A stretch of 64,000 bases of DNA from Diphasiastrum complanatum (GCA_029204225.1 CM055096.1:60490957-60554956), one strand, 5' to 3'; counted from the first letter of the stretch, positions 34,844 to 48,060 are shown. The notes: generated from the letters alone by a model not told the origin. Program-made: numbers and translations.

Positions 34844-37800
34844 TTAAATGCGGGTCAGTTCAGTATGTACTGCAGCATTTTTTATGTGGTAGTGAGGCAA
34901 TGCAGCCCTCCGTTCCTCAAAAGAGTACTCACTTTCTTGCTTCGCCTGGTGGTGGAGTTCTTCACCCATTGATGATATATTTTTCACCCCAATGATGTTA
35001 GGACTTCCCATGAGCTGATTTGTGTTGTACCCATCTTCAGATTGTAAAATGTTAGACTTTGCCGCAGATAATGGAACAGGGGTGAGAGGCGTTCTTGGGC
35101 TTTCCTTGTCCGAGAAATCGGATGCCAGCAAAGAACCATTTCCACCTGTCTCACCACAGAAATCAACAATTGTGTAATTCAAAAGCATACAGTTTTTCGA
35201 TGCATACATCATTTTTGGAAGTAGAAGCAGAACAAGGAAATTCTGTTATCTAACACACCTCCGACGGACGCAAGTTCTGCTGCAGTATCGTCATTGAAAG
35301 TGAAATTATTCCTTGCTCCTCCAGAAGTGTGCAGCTGGTCGTTTCTGCTTTCTATTTTGGCGCTAGTGCCGAGTCTGGATCGTGTCAATGATTCTGGAGT
35401 TGCTGCTTGTAGCATTGCTCCTCCAACTGAGAGACGACGATTATTTGCAGGGGAAGCGGCTCCATTTGCAGCACGCAAGCCGAAACCTTGACCTTTTTTT
35501 AGATTGGATTTGTTTGGACTGGGCCGTGATCCAAACAGCGTTTCCTGCTCGTGAATGAGCTGTTCTTGCAGCCTTTTTTTATCCTAAGAACAAAAACAAA
35601 ATACATGCCCAAATTTCCGATTTCCATTACACTGACAGCAAAGTTGTAATGGATGCAATTTACAAAGTAGCATCACCTCGCTGCACGAAGCAGCTCGGAG
35701 CCTAGAACCCCTTATGAAGTCCTTATATATGATTAAGCAAATTAACGCCTGAAAACTGCCAAACCAGTGCCTAATTGCGCATCACGAGCATACCCTTAGC
35801 TTGCGCCTTTCTTCTTCTTTTTCCTCTCTGAGCAAATTATACTCCCCCAAGATAGCCAGTAGCCGCACCTATCCATCCCAAGAAGAAAACTGGCAGTTTT
35901 ACCAAAAATCATTTCAAAATTGAACAGTTACCAGCTCCCAAATACTTACCCCGTCGTATAGGAACAATTTGCCTCTTTCTTCCTCCCAAGTTCTGGTTTT
36001 GGCAGTCAAAGATTCTACAAGGGCTGCATGGGTATAAAATTTATTATTGTTGATACGAAATTAACAGGGAAGTATATGGTAGATTCATAAGCTTATTAAT
36101 AAGAATATGTCTCTGCGTTCAGATGCATTGCTCACCCGGTATTTTGCCAACGGTTGCACGAGCCCTCTCTGCACGTTTTAGGTTGATATGGGCAGCTCTG
36201 CTTGCATTGTATCTATTATCATCCTGTACACTACGAGAGCGTAAGCTATATTCCATGAGAAATACAATAATTCAAAATCAAACGCTTAACACGTGCAGGG
36301 AGAAGTCCACCTTATTATATTCCACAAGCCAACTTTCCTCCTCACATGCTGCTAACCACTTTTCCATCTTCTCCATTATCTCCTTTCTGCTGAATGCCTC
36401 TTCCTTTGCCTTTCCAATCTGTTCTTCAACACTTGCCAAAAGCTCGGATGGATCAACTATACCTAAACAGAAAACAAACGAATAGGAGATAAGCATCTGA
36501 GAATAAAAAAGGAGTAGTTCTTATGGGTGATCAGCAGACAGGCAAAGGTCAATTCTACCAGACTCAACGAGCGCAATCAAAGTCTCTTGCGATGAACTTG
36601 CATCAGATTCCATATGTGCTCGTCTGCATATATCCTCTAGTTCCGCTGTTTTCTTCAGCACAAGTTCCTTGATTCTGCTTGCTTTCAGCTGGATCAACCT
36701 CTCAACTTCGATCTCAGCCTGAAGTAGATAAAAAAGCCTCAAGTTACTATATGAGGACCAATATAGAATAATCCTGTTGGATAGATCCATGCTTTTGAAA
36801 CCCATTTGAACAAATAGCTGCACAAAGAAACATGTCCGAAATAACCCCAGCAAAATTCAGTACTAGCAGAGATGAAAGATGTCACAATTACCTGTTCAAT
36901 GATGCCAAGAGCAAGAGCACCTGGAGAAGTAATTTCTCGTTCTGATGCAGCAAGTTGACAAGTTACGTGCCGAAACATCTGCTGTTCTTCAGCGCTGGTG
37001 TCCATCAATGTCCACAGCTCGATCAAAGATGTCGCCAGGTCTTGCAGCTGAACATGACGGCAATAGTTATATCATTTACATCCTAAAACCACAACCTTCA
37101 AACCTTAAACCTTCAAACAAAGCACTACAGAAAATCAAGATACCCACTTTGTGCATCCTCTTTCGCTTCTCTTCTTCTAAGGACTTGATGACATCAGCCA
37201 GTCTATCAAGTGTGTCATTACTTATACTTTTGAATTGCCCAGCTCTTGATTCATTTAGACTAGGGTGGACCTCATTAATAGCCTCGAGGAAGTCCACCGT
37301 TAGTACGGAGCATAGCTGATGCACATTATTTACATATTCAAGGACCTTCTGCAATCGATCATTCTGCAAAGCATCCCAAAGTTTTAAGCTTGAAGATCAG
37401 ATCATTTCAACGAATCAATCTCAAACATAAAACAGACTACATCTCAACACAATAGTCAGTATCAGAAGCTCATCAAAACCTTCAGTGCCTTATAGCAGGA
37501 CTACAAAGGGATTCTGAAAGTGTGAATTTGTGAAAAGCACTTTGGCTAACCTTTTCCTTTTGGACAACTTCGAACTCAGCCTGATACCTTTCAAGCCTTA
37601 CAAGAGACAGGTCATCCTCGTTCACTGGTGCACACAATGGAGAGGCCTCAGGCGAAATTCCTGAAATCTCACAGCGAGTTTTGTGAATATGCAGTTTTAG
37701 TTCCTGGAACTGCCTTGCACGCTCTTGCTTTCTCTGTCTTAGATCATCTAGACATACAGCCTTGAATGAAAGCTGTTGCCTTAAAGTTCCTGGATGCCTC

Positions 37801-38194
37801 TCAATCTGAGCAACATGGATATATAAAGACAAAAGTTAGCGTTGCACATACCCAAAGCTTGCTATTCTGGTTAAGCTGAAATATTCTTAGAACAAAGAGA
37901 GAGCAAAACAATGTCCATTGACTTATGCAAAAATAACGTAAGACAGTCACTTGAACTGTTGCTGATGATTTACTAAGTATTCTCAGTTTCTCTTACCGTT
38001 GCAGGCCTTTCACCCAGACAAGAGTATATGCGGGCAATCTCAGCTTCCAAATCAACAATATACTGTTGTAAACTTGCTCGTGTACTGCTAGCTTGATCAA
38101 CTTTTCTACGATAAACCTCCAAACACTCCTCCTCTAATTGCAGTAAGATCTTGTCTCTCACTTCTTCACTTTCTCCCACTTCATCCCAAATGAG
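34844..38194 (-). CDS. MAP65: MAP65/PRC1/Ase1-family microtubule-associated protein (N-terminal exon missing)
   Basis: Eleven minus-strand exons with GT-AG borders: 38,194-37,997; 37,805-37,551; 37,363-37,148; 37,047-36,892; 36,718-36,559; 36,462-36,311; 36,223-36,136; 36,023-35,950; 35,868-35,794; 35,583-35,259; 35,145-34,844. They sum to 2,001 bases and stay in frame to a stop (666 residues). Family landmarks in order: [59 protein letters not shown], then [18 protein letters not shown]. After these come [29 protein letters not shown] (the conserved microtubule-binding region), [15 protein letters not shown] and [11 protein letters not shown]65 proteins are dimeric coiled-coil proteins that cross-link antiparallel microtubules in spindle and phragmoplast. 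The first exon was not found. The exact paralogue is not determined. Confidence 0.92.
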
Positions 38195-39540
38195 CTGCAA
38201 CACAAGGAATGTTGAGCAATGCTGATGTGTGCTTTAAGTGAAATGATAATAAACATCCAAATTTTATGGCCATTTTGCAACAAATCTCTAGCAGTAATAT
38301 TTCTATTTGCTTGTATAAACTGCAGGATAGATCATGAACTCAACTGAATTAGCAAATCAAATTGTATTCAATGACAATTGATACTATCAATATCCATCCA
38401 TAGATAGTTCAAAGTTGTTTAGAACAATTCACATGTATCATCGATGTCTGCAAACGTGATGTCAATACGTTGTGTAATCTCACAATGTGTACCTCAAGCT
38501 TCAGCAATTAGGATAGTCAAGCGCTTATTTAGTCAACTTTGAATGCAGATAACAAAAGTAGCTTTGAATGCTGAGATTGAAAAATCTATATAATTCACAT
38601 TACTTGAATTTGTTGGTATTCATTGTGTTATGCATGTAGCTACGTATTTTGCAAAAAAGATCTTGCACTTGGAAACTTCTAAGCTCAAACTTTAAGTAAT
38701 GTGAATCATATAAATTAGAATGGTGAAAGCATCATATTCTGGCACAAGAAGCACTGACCTCGATCACAAATCTAGCATATCATTGGGGTCAAAAGTGCAG
38801 AACATCCAAAGGCTTAATTTATGGAGGTCCCTTCACTAATCACAACTCACCAATGATAAGTATCTTTCAAGGGATTTCTTGGGAATGAAGTACAAAGAGG
38901 TTCTTGGAGAAAATAAAGTTAGTGATAGGCCATGTTTCTTTTCATGAGATCCTCCCCAAATGTATAGAAAGGCCACGTTGTGTTGATGTTGCATCTCAAG
39001 CTGGTCTCATAGAGCAAGGATGCCAAACACCAAGAATAGGATCCACATGTGCATGACACATAATAGGAACAATCAAATGTAAAACTAGCTCAATAACATC
39101 ACTATGGGTATGCATACCAACTAATACATAAACATGTAACTTTGTGATGATGTTAGCAACAACAAAAGGAGCATATACATTTGCCATGAGTGTCGAAAGG
39201 GTAACAGACGATGATTGACCCAATGGTCGTACACTAACTACATAAGTCTGGAGCTATACCTAAGGTAGGGGATGTGACTACTTTGTATATACATACATGT
39301 ACCTCATCACAACAGCCTAGTGTCACATTTATCTCATTTTTTAAGCATGTGCAAAATGACCAACAAGAGTGTTGCTACAAACATGTATATTACCAAGCTA
39401 GATACATGGACCAAGGGTGCCAAATAAAGGTAGAAACATGAATGTCATGGTTGAAGAAGACTACAATAGTATTGTGGTTTACAAGTAAAATGGTGTAGTG
39501 TAGATTGTATTGACCAATAGTATCACCAAAGTAGAATAGT
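38195..39540. other. Probable first intron of the MAP65 gene, AT-rich
   Basis: The exon at 38,194 begins with an AG acceptor (ttgcag), so an upstream exon must exist. I could not find an ATG-bearing exon with the expected short N-terminus in this stretch. Either the intron continues past 39.5 kb into the repeat-rich DNA or the first exon is too short to see. Confidence 0.45.
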
Positions 39541-39690
39541 CACCTCCTCATACATAGTTGGGTCAAACCGTCGGTTTAAATCGCCCGGTCCAAACCATTT
39601 TTTGGTTTGAACAAGACAATAAAAAACGGTTCGAACCGTCTTTTTGGCATTTTCCAAAGGACTATCGAAGGAGTTGGGGTGCACATTTTC

Positions 39691-39869
<179 letters not shown>

Positions 39870-40252
39870 TTCAGGGTTTTTTCGAGAATTTTTGTAGATT
39901 TGCTAATTTATTGCTAAGTAGCCATGTACATGGTTTGACATTAATGTTTTGAGTGACAAGTAACAATGATCAATCTTTCTAGTCATGTATGGAAGTTGGT
40001 AGTTACTAGCTAATGTCTCAGATAATATCAAATAGATCATAGCTAAAACTGTAGGCAACAGATGGATCAAGAACCCTAAACCACAGGTGACAAGTATTGT
40101 TAGGTAACAAGACTCAGGAGTTGGTAGTTTGAAGTTCCGCGTCAGGATTCGAATTTCACTATCGATTAATCACGAATTATAATCTACATGTTACCCATTG
40201 ACACTAAGAAAGCACTTGTTATTGACATAATCGAAGAGTAGAAATTAAAGGT

Positions 40253-40290
40253 GGGGGGGGGGGGGGGGAGGGGGGGGGGGGGGGGGGGGG
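40253..40290 (+). repeat. Poly-G tract (16 G, A, 21 G)
   Basis: G at 40,253-40,268, one A at 40,269, then G at 40,270-40,290. It is long enough to form a G-quadruplex. It could also be a sequencing or assembly error, since such homopolymers are hard to read. It is followed by gcaggttcgaacctagag, similar to the palindromic words near 39,600. Confidence 0.9.
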
Positions 40291-40299
40291 ACCTATTTG

Positions 40300-43200
40300 C
40301 AGGTTCGAACCTAGAGAAGCCGATTCTTTCCCGATTCAAACCTGGTTCAAAAAGGCGATTCGAAAGGTACCATAAAAGTTTGTCCTCGTAGCTCCATAGA
40401 AGTCACCACAACAATAATCGATTGACGCAACACTATTATTCTAATGGTGCACAAATGGGAACTCAATTATTCTCTATACACCATGTTGTCATACATAGGG
40501 ACCAAGAAGAATCAATATGTATCTGACGCCTCAAGCTTGGAGAAAGGATGTTGTTACCAACTATCAACAACACCAACAGGTACCATAACACTCCACTACC
40601 ATATGCCAAGGAAACCACTCAACCCATATGTGTGATAAGAACTCTAGTGCCACATGCCAATAGAGGAATTCAAGCAAACCAAATGTCGTGAGAGCTTCAT
40701 AAGTCCAATGCATCATATGTCAAGTCAGAATAATGGACCAACAATAATGAATTTTGAAAAACCTCAACATTAATTGGGAAAAAGACTTCCCAAGTTACCA
40801 AGCATACCATAAAGTAGTAATAATGAATGGGATGCTACAAACCCTCGTAAATGTGAACCATCTCTAAGTTACAGCTTTAGTCTTATTCTTGACCCAAAAA
40901 TTGACTTTATAAGTAAATTTTCCCTCGCTTAAGTGGGCGATACACACATTGATCCAATGCAATATAAAAGTAGACACTTTCATTAAAGACACCTTGCTCT
41001 CCTCGGTAGTATAAGGTTTGGTCCCTCGCTCACTAGAATTTGCTACTACTATGGACGTACGATCCATTTGGCCATGTTATTGGTCCTTTCAGCCATCTCT
41101 TTAACCCATTTTGAAGTTGACTTTCAGCCTATAAGGTTTTGTGTTGGCCTAAGATCTACTTGGGTTGACGACAAGAGTTCGCTCCCTCAATAACTTCTTC
41201 TTCCATAGTTTTCCACTAGCTGTGCTTACGCAGATTTTCAATTACATCGCACATGGAATATTTTCCACTCATAAAATTGTCATCTCTTTTTCATTCTCTC
41301 CATTTATATCAGGGGTCATTTGGCGACACTGAATTAGAAACTGGTTGAATGCATTAGAATCCTACTTTCCAAAGCGCGATGCATTTATGATCAATGGTTG
41401 TTTAATTATTCCCAGGCAAAGCTAAGTCTTGGTGAGAGATGCATCAATAAGATGCTTACCCTCCTCCTTATTTATGTTGTGTATCCAATGTCCACTCGAT
41501 GACCATGATGTTTCCACTATCGTAGCTAACCAAGATACGTGTCAACAGGTGTCACATGAAGCTACAAAGGTTCATGTAGATATGGATGCAAATAGATGTC
41601 ATTGGCTGGGTATTGGAGATGAGATTCTTGTACATGCTCTAGATGTTGCCAAGGTTCCAATTGTGGCAGGGGTCACAAATACAAATGGGACCGAGGACCA
41701 TCTTGATCTAGATGTTGTAGAGATTCCCATTGTAGCAGAAGTTCTAGTTGATATACCTTATCTTCCAGTTGTGGTAGGGGTTAAACCACATGCATAAATG
41801 GGTCGAGGACCATCCTAATTCATTGTTGGTTAAATCACTCAAAATTATGCTTGGATACATCACTTCATCAATCTTTATCCATTCTTGCTATTGTCTAGAT
41901 GCTATAGATGGGCTTCGAGCTCCCTATGATGAGGCATGTCTAGAATTCAATCAGTACATGCGGAACAGTTTTAGGATACATCCTCTTGTTCATCCTTTGA
42001 TGTTTACTATGGACTTGGTGGAGCTATGCACTAGTCCTCTTGTTCTAAGAATGGGTATACATATTGGTTCTATGGTTGTGCCTAGTTCATTATGCTACTT
42101 TCTATCATCACGAAACTATTACATATGTTCTAGATTGCTATGATGTTTACGTGGTGGTGCTATGATTGTGGAGCCAAATCCTGTTGGTTCTATATGTCAC
42201 CCTTGTTTTAGGTCTCTCTTATGGAATACATTTGAGCCAATTCTTGTAGATGTTCAAAGTCATGGTCCTTAAGCTTTTACATGCCCGCATATCCCACACG
42301 TTCATGTAACTACTACTAGTCATTTTTGGTCTATCCGAGTAGCTTGGAATGCACTGATGACATGTTTTGCTAATGGTGCTAGACACTTTGGTCCTTGCGA
42401 ATTGCTTGGGGCATGTGTACACTTTTACTCGATTACCTACTCATATGAGGCATGCTTGCTCACTGATGAGATGTTCTACTAATGGTGCTACACACTTTGG
42501 TCCTTGCGGATTCCTTGGAGCATGTGTACATTTTTCAATCCATTGCTACCTACTAATATGAGGCATGCGTGGTTTCTACGACTTGCATGGCCACTTCATA
42601 TAGCTTGGCATGAATATATTCATTTGGTGCACCGATGGTACGCTAGTATCTGTACTTTGATAGCTTTTTTTAGCTCGTGTATTCTTTTGCATTGAGAGGT
42701 CTTCTTTCATGCTCATGCTATGTATCGGGGTGGGATTGTTGCTTCAACCATGGCGGTCAAAGTTAATGGTACAGGGTTGGTTTCTTTGGGGTATATCTTG
42801 TGGATTCTTTGAACATCTACTTTCATACATTCATGGTCTCTTTGAATCGCTTGGCATGCTTATGATAGTATTAGCACTCTTCTCTAGCGATCTTGTGCTA
42901 TTCAAGTGACACACTCAAAGTGTGGTGCTATTTACACATTCTCGTGGTACGCATGGTCTATTACATTGATTTGGCATGCGATACGTATCATTGCCAGTAG
43001 TGTTGGCTTGCTCATACATAGTGTTGGCTTCATAATTCCAATGAAACGAACTCTATTTGACATATATGGCGCCAAAGTCTTTTCCTTAGCATGTGGCAGC
43101 AGATTGCTTAAGGTCATATTCCTGAGTTTGAGCATTGTCCATATGGCTTTACCGATACCTTAGTTACAGCAATAGTCCTTGATGTTCCACGTGGTTCCAT

Positions 43201-43560
43201 AGTCTTGGGTGAGGTTCCTTCAACTTCTTTCGTCCTTCCTACCATCTAGCTAAGTCGTTGCTTATCCGATATGCTATCTTTGGTGAGAGCACGACTATTT
43301 CATATGAACATGTGTCATAAACCTCTCTCCAAAAAGCCCGGTGTCTAGAGTGAGCCTCCCAACCATAAGAACCCCCTCCCCCTTGAGTCCAACTACATGC
43401 TATTCTTGTCACCAAACACGTGGCATCCAACAGTAGACGATCCATCCGATTAGCATGCATGCTCTTCGTGACCTATGAATATTGAGTGACTTGTAGGATA
43501 CCACCCTCGTGCCCTACCATGAACCTACGACAGGCTTGGCATCCCAGCTACTTGTAGATC
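40300..43560. other. Degenerate repeat DNA with local duplications
   Basis: No gene recognised. 42,355-42,453 and 42,467-42,568 are two diverged ~105-bp copies (ttggtgctacacactttggtcc-like). Words such as gtggcaggggt and gaggaccatc repeat at 41,670-41,810. A 122-codon frame (41,429-41,797) covers the latter and has no known domain. Confidence 0.45.
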
Positions 43561-43772
43561 TCGTCACACACTGAAAGCTAGGGCCCAGACGGTCCAATTC
43601 TCCACCTCTTTGAGAACTTGTCCAGCGATCGCATTGGGTCACGACTTGTGACGCACTAGTCTCAGCTTGGTCTAGGTGTCCCTTTCAATAACCGTAGCCC
43701 ACCATTGGCCTCAAGCCCTCTAGTAACCAGCCATGCCAAGGTCACACACTAGAGCTGGGACTCAGCTCTAAC
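43561..43772 (-). repeat. Chromovirus-type LTR start (partial)
   Basis: The minus strand reads TGTTAGAGCTGAGTCCCAGCTCTAGTGTG, preceded by the purine tract tagagggggaagga. This is the expected order of polypurine tract then 3' LTR after a gypsy pol. The far LTR end was not located. Confidence 0.6.
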
Positions 43773-43789
43773 ATTCCTTCCCCCTCTAG

Positions 43790-43925
43790 CAAGTCATCAA
43801 TCCTTGATGACAAACTCTAGGTAAGACTTCTACATACATTGTCATGTCTCCCAAGTAGCATTTGACATTGGATGCCCTTTCCAAGTCACTAGATACTCCT
43901 GGAAGAGACAATTCATTGCCTCGCA
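43790..43925 (-). pseudogene. Gypsy chromodomain remnant
   Basis: A minus-strand frame reads EYLVTWKGHPMSNATWE. This is the chromodomain core (aromatic residues and the W-K-G signature) found at the C-terminus of chromovirus integrases, where it helps target heterochromatin. The upstream integrase core is not recognisable. Frames are broken on both sides. Confidence 0.7.
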
Positions 43926-46800
43926 ATACATTGATACATCTTAGCTCGCCATTTTATTCATTATGTTGGCCACAAGCCCTTTTTTGGCCAAACCCAATAT
44001 CTTTTAATTGACTAACTGAAGTGGGGGCCTTCCAGGAGGGCACAAACATAAAACGAGGATATCAACATCTTTCTTAGTACGCCAAGTGGTGTCTAATCCT
44101 TGACTGATTGTGGTGATGAAGGTGTGATCCAAGAACAGTTTGGCTCCATCAAGGGCATTTTGAGAATCTAGAATGTCTCCAACATGAACATTTAGAGCTT
44201 TATGCTCTCGCAATCGTGTCTCACTAAGTGTGGTAGAAATGAAAGAAGATGGAGCTTCAGAGTTACCAAAATGTTTCTAGATGTTTGCCTTGACCTCTGT
44301 TTGGTTTCCAAGTTTGGCCTCATATTTTCATTTTGTTGATCAATAACAATGTGATGAATTTTTTTGGAAAGATAAGAAATTTTACTGAGGGTAAAATTTG
44401 ATCTAGTAGTCATTTCATTTTTTCTCGTGCACTTTTTGTGAATGGTTAACAATTTCTAAAGCTATGCAAAGTTGAATACTCAATCTTTTTACTATTTTAA
44501 CTTAAGCGCATTGTATGACATCAAATTGCTAGAAGACTCTATAGAACCGCCCTTGAGAGTGAGTGGCAAGTATAATATGACGTCGATTTGAGCCCATTTA
44601 TGTTTAGTAGGAGTTATGAACACATTCCATAAATTTTGATGTCAATGGAGCATAGAAGACCATAAATGAAAGGACAATAGCATTTCCCTCATAGAAGGCT
44701 GAAGTACATCATACATGACCAATGGCTAATGTCCTACAAGCAATAGCAACGAGTTATTCCATGAAGAGCTCAAGCAATACCAAATCAATAAGCTAAGAAT
44801 TGAATGTTCATGATACCTATCCATTTTGCCTTGAGGAACCTAAAAGCATGATTCAAATAGATGTGAAGTGTTAAGACACAAGTTAAACTATAAAATAACA
44901 AGATTTTCCTAGATGAAAATCTCACATTTGTACAAGTGGATGCCAATTAATTACAGTTTATTTACAATTTACTTACAAAGGTCACCACAGCAGCAGAGCT
45001 ATTCTATACTGTAATCTGTGAGAAGTTCAGTATCAAGGTTGAATGAAGCCTTTTCTTTTTAGCTCTCTATAGATATTTCAAACGAAGGGGAGGAAAAGGC
45101 GGTGCATATGGAAAAACCTGAAGATCTCTGAATAAGGAGCCGCATGTGGTATCAAACATCTCCCTCGTTCCCGCATTTAGCACCATTTGAAAGCTTATTG
45201 TTGATTGTGGTCACTCTAGCAGAGTCTCCTTAATCTTGGTTGTTATCCGAATTTATTCTTCTGCCTGAACGTCCTATGAAGACAACACACAGCAGAAATT
45301 AAAATACCTTAGGTTCGTACAACAACATTCCCAAATCTCATGCAAGGCACATCCCTATAGTTCAAGATCTATGAACCTCACAGACAGGACGTTATAGAAA
45401 ATGTTCATCAAGAAATATAGAAAATCTCACTGGTATATTTGTTGCAGAGATACAATGAGCTTCAGATAATAATTGATAAACTGTGATATGCAATTCAGCG
45501 TACTTAAAATGGAATATATAGCAGAGTATTTTACGGCTCCGTCCATTTTTTGAAGCCTACAAGATTGCTCTCTCAATCCTGCTAAGATTCTCCTTGTCAT
45601 CGGGAAACAGGGAAAAGAAGAGTCTGTTACAAGGTTCTGATTGAAGGCTCTCTTGAAATCGAATCTTCTCGTCTGTTTAGTTGACGGTGCTTAAAATTTT
45701 GGGCACAGATGCCGTAATTTTTAGGCATTCATCTAAAAAATGTGGAATACAAAGTCCGTAGTTGATTGATGGTAAAGACAAAATTCTTACAATGGAATAA
45801 TTCAGAGATATCTCCGGGGGTTGCATTAAAATTATGATTTTATTCAATCCGAAACAGAACGAGGCAGCAACCAGCTAATTCACATTGTTACTAACATTTT
45901 GTTACAAAGGCTCATTCCTACCATCTTTATTGCCTTGTTTCAAAAACGGAAAGAAAATTTAATCATCGCTAAAGTTTAAAAAGGAGCTTGTAAGCTCCTT
46001 GACGATAAGCCAGTGAGAATGTCGTGAAGACATTTGAAGAAATCCCTCTCAAGAGAAAATTCAATCTGCAATTAGTTTGCGGAGCTGGTTGACTCCATTT
46101 ATGTTAAAGATCCTGAAAAATGGTACTTAAAACACGCAATGCTTGGTGCGTGAAGTTGAGAAAATACTCATTCCCTTAAAACCAACTCTTCTGAGATCAA
46201 TAAACATGAGTTGCATCAAGCGACAGAAGAAGCAGCAGTATCGATCAATCTTTGATCAAGAGAGAACAAAGCATACAAAACAAAGATGCGGAAAGACAAT
46301 AATAAGAAAGAACCTGTGCTTGCAGTCCTTATAATCAAAAACTGCTCTGCTACTGCATCATCAAATCAAACCAAATCCTAGACAGATCAATCATCCAAAC
46401 ACATTTTCTGTCAATCAAATCTACAAGTCAAGTCCTGGCTGCACAAACAGACATGATGATCCAATCTCTGGAATAGAAAGAACAGAAGAAGCGATGGCGT
46501 TCAAACCTCGACCAATTCCACGTAGGCAGCCAAGCTGGCATCCACGTCAGGCAAAAACCTGCAACCTGTTTATATGGGAAAAATTATAAGGTATTATTGT
46601 TATTAAAATGATCGTGGCTTGTAAGCCGAGCTGTGCTGTGCTCCCCTTAATTCGTAAGGGTAGGACCGAATTAGGCAGGTCCACAGCCGGCGGATGCGAT
46701 CTATTGCTAGCTAACTAGCCGTTGAACAGGAATCTTGAAAGTCCTGTGTAACAATGTCACTCTAACAAGGTCATTTGTAAATATCACTAGATGCTTTGCC
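43926..46800. other. Mostly AT-rich DNA, no gene supported
   Basis: Frames are all below 90 codons with no recognised domain. The segment 46,440-46,600 is less AT-rich and could be a promoter or untranslated exon of a minus-strand gene, but nothing in it is diagnostic. Confidence 0.35.
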
Positions 46801-46907
46801 CTTTGGCTTTCAAATTGTTAGAAAAAAGGCTGGTCGTAGTGTGATGTATGGGTAGAGTTGTTGAGGAATGCTCTTTCCCCTTGGATGGTGTGCAGAAGAG
46901 GCATTGC

Positions 46908-47003
46908 AGGTGCCTCTGAGGTGCACTTTCTAATGAGAGCCGAGTTGTTGACTGTAGGTGCCTCTGAGGTGCACTTTCTAATGAGAGCCGAGTTGTTGAC
47001 TGC
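46908..47003 (+). repeat. 48-bp tandem duplication
   Basis: Two adjacent, near-identical 48-bp units (aggtgcctctgaggtgcac...). On the minus strand they give two copies of a 16-residue phrase (VNNSALIRKCTSEAPT/A), but no gene is supported. Confidence 0.9.
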
Positions 47004-47039
47004 CACTAAAAAGGTGAAAGCTAGAATCTCGACCGCTGC

Positions 47040-47127
47040 GTAGTGACATCTAAGGAGCTCATCTCCACAAATGGCTTGGCTGTGTAGTGACATCTAAGGA
47101 GCTCATCTCCACAAATAGCTTGGCCAA
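47040..47127 (+). repeat. 44-bp tandem duplication
   Basis: Two adjacent units (gtagtgacatctaaggagctc...) start at 47,040 and 47,084, with three substitutions. They lie next to the 48-bp duplication. Confidence 0.9.
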
Positions 47128-47239
47128 GTTATATATATGTTCTAGTTGTTTAATAATGTATGCAAGAAAAAAAAAAACGTGTCAAAGAATTAGTGCCCCT
47201 AATTTCGTCTTTTTCTCTTCCGTTTTTGTCAACACTCAT

Positions 47240-48060
47240 GCTCTCCTTGGTTCGGCTACCAAGCTGCTTTACCATTTTCTTTGGGCGGGGAGAAGCCCAC
47301 TTTTGTCATTGTCTACACTAACCATGTGGCCAATGGAGGCCTTGGCATCCCTGATCCCCTTCTTAAGAACCATTCTCTTGTCGCCTGCCATTTGTCCTCC
47401 CTTCTCGGCCCTTCATAGCATTGGCACTTTCTACTCCTTTCTTACATGTCTGGCCACGGATGCCTCCACCCCTTTTCACCAAACTTCTCAGCTTTCATTG
47501 AAGGGGCCCTTTGTCCTTAAAATCATTGCCTTCGCCCTTTTGGACCTTTCCATCAGTCGCCTCAAGCTCTCCTTCCTACTAACAAGCCCATCTGGACCTC
47601 TTCCCTTTTCCCACTGGCTCGCCCTCCTAGTTTATGTCTCACCCCAGGCTTTGTCTAGTGACCTTACAACTCTTCACTAGCTCATACATGTCCCTACTTC
47701 CCAAATCATGTCCCATGCTTGCTTGATTGTTAATGAACACGCTTTACTAGACCTGGCCTCCTTCTTGGGCCTTGGCCTCCACCTCTCTTTGGATCAATCC
47801 TCCCCATTGGTAGGCTAGGAGCCTGCTCTCCAGCCTTTCCTCCTCAGCTATCATGTGGCCCACTCAAGAGCCCATTCCTCCCTCTTCCCTGGTCATTTCA
47901 ACTCATGCTGGTCTTTGTTTGACCCTCCTGGGGTTTGGCATAGTGGGTTTTTTAACCATCCGCTCCATCCTTGTGGGCAAGCTTTGCTATCTTGCTTACC
48001 ACACTATTTGCATGTCGCTCCCCCTCACCTACCTATCAGTCAGTTATTTTTTGGACTCAA
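47240..48060 (+). pseudogene. LINE (non-LTR) reverse-transcriptase C-terminal remnant
   Basis: Shifting plus-strand frames give YHFLWAG, then ANGGLGIPDPLLKNHSLVACHL. These resemble the FLWGG and GGLGI-D-L motifs at the C-terminal end of plant LINE RT. The stretch is more GC-rich than its surroundings and ends near 48,060. Frameshifts make it dead. RT palm motifs lie outside or are lost. Confidence 0.6.

Noticed and set aside
38996-39223. 75-codon minus-strand ORF as the missing MAP65 exon 1
   Set aside because: The translation lacks any MAP65 N-terminal resemblance and is not followed by a usable donor linked in phase.
40290-40320. Possible tRNA gene suggested by a ggttcgaacc word
   Set aside because: The word is palindromic and also occurs near 39,640; no acceptor stem or A-box was found.
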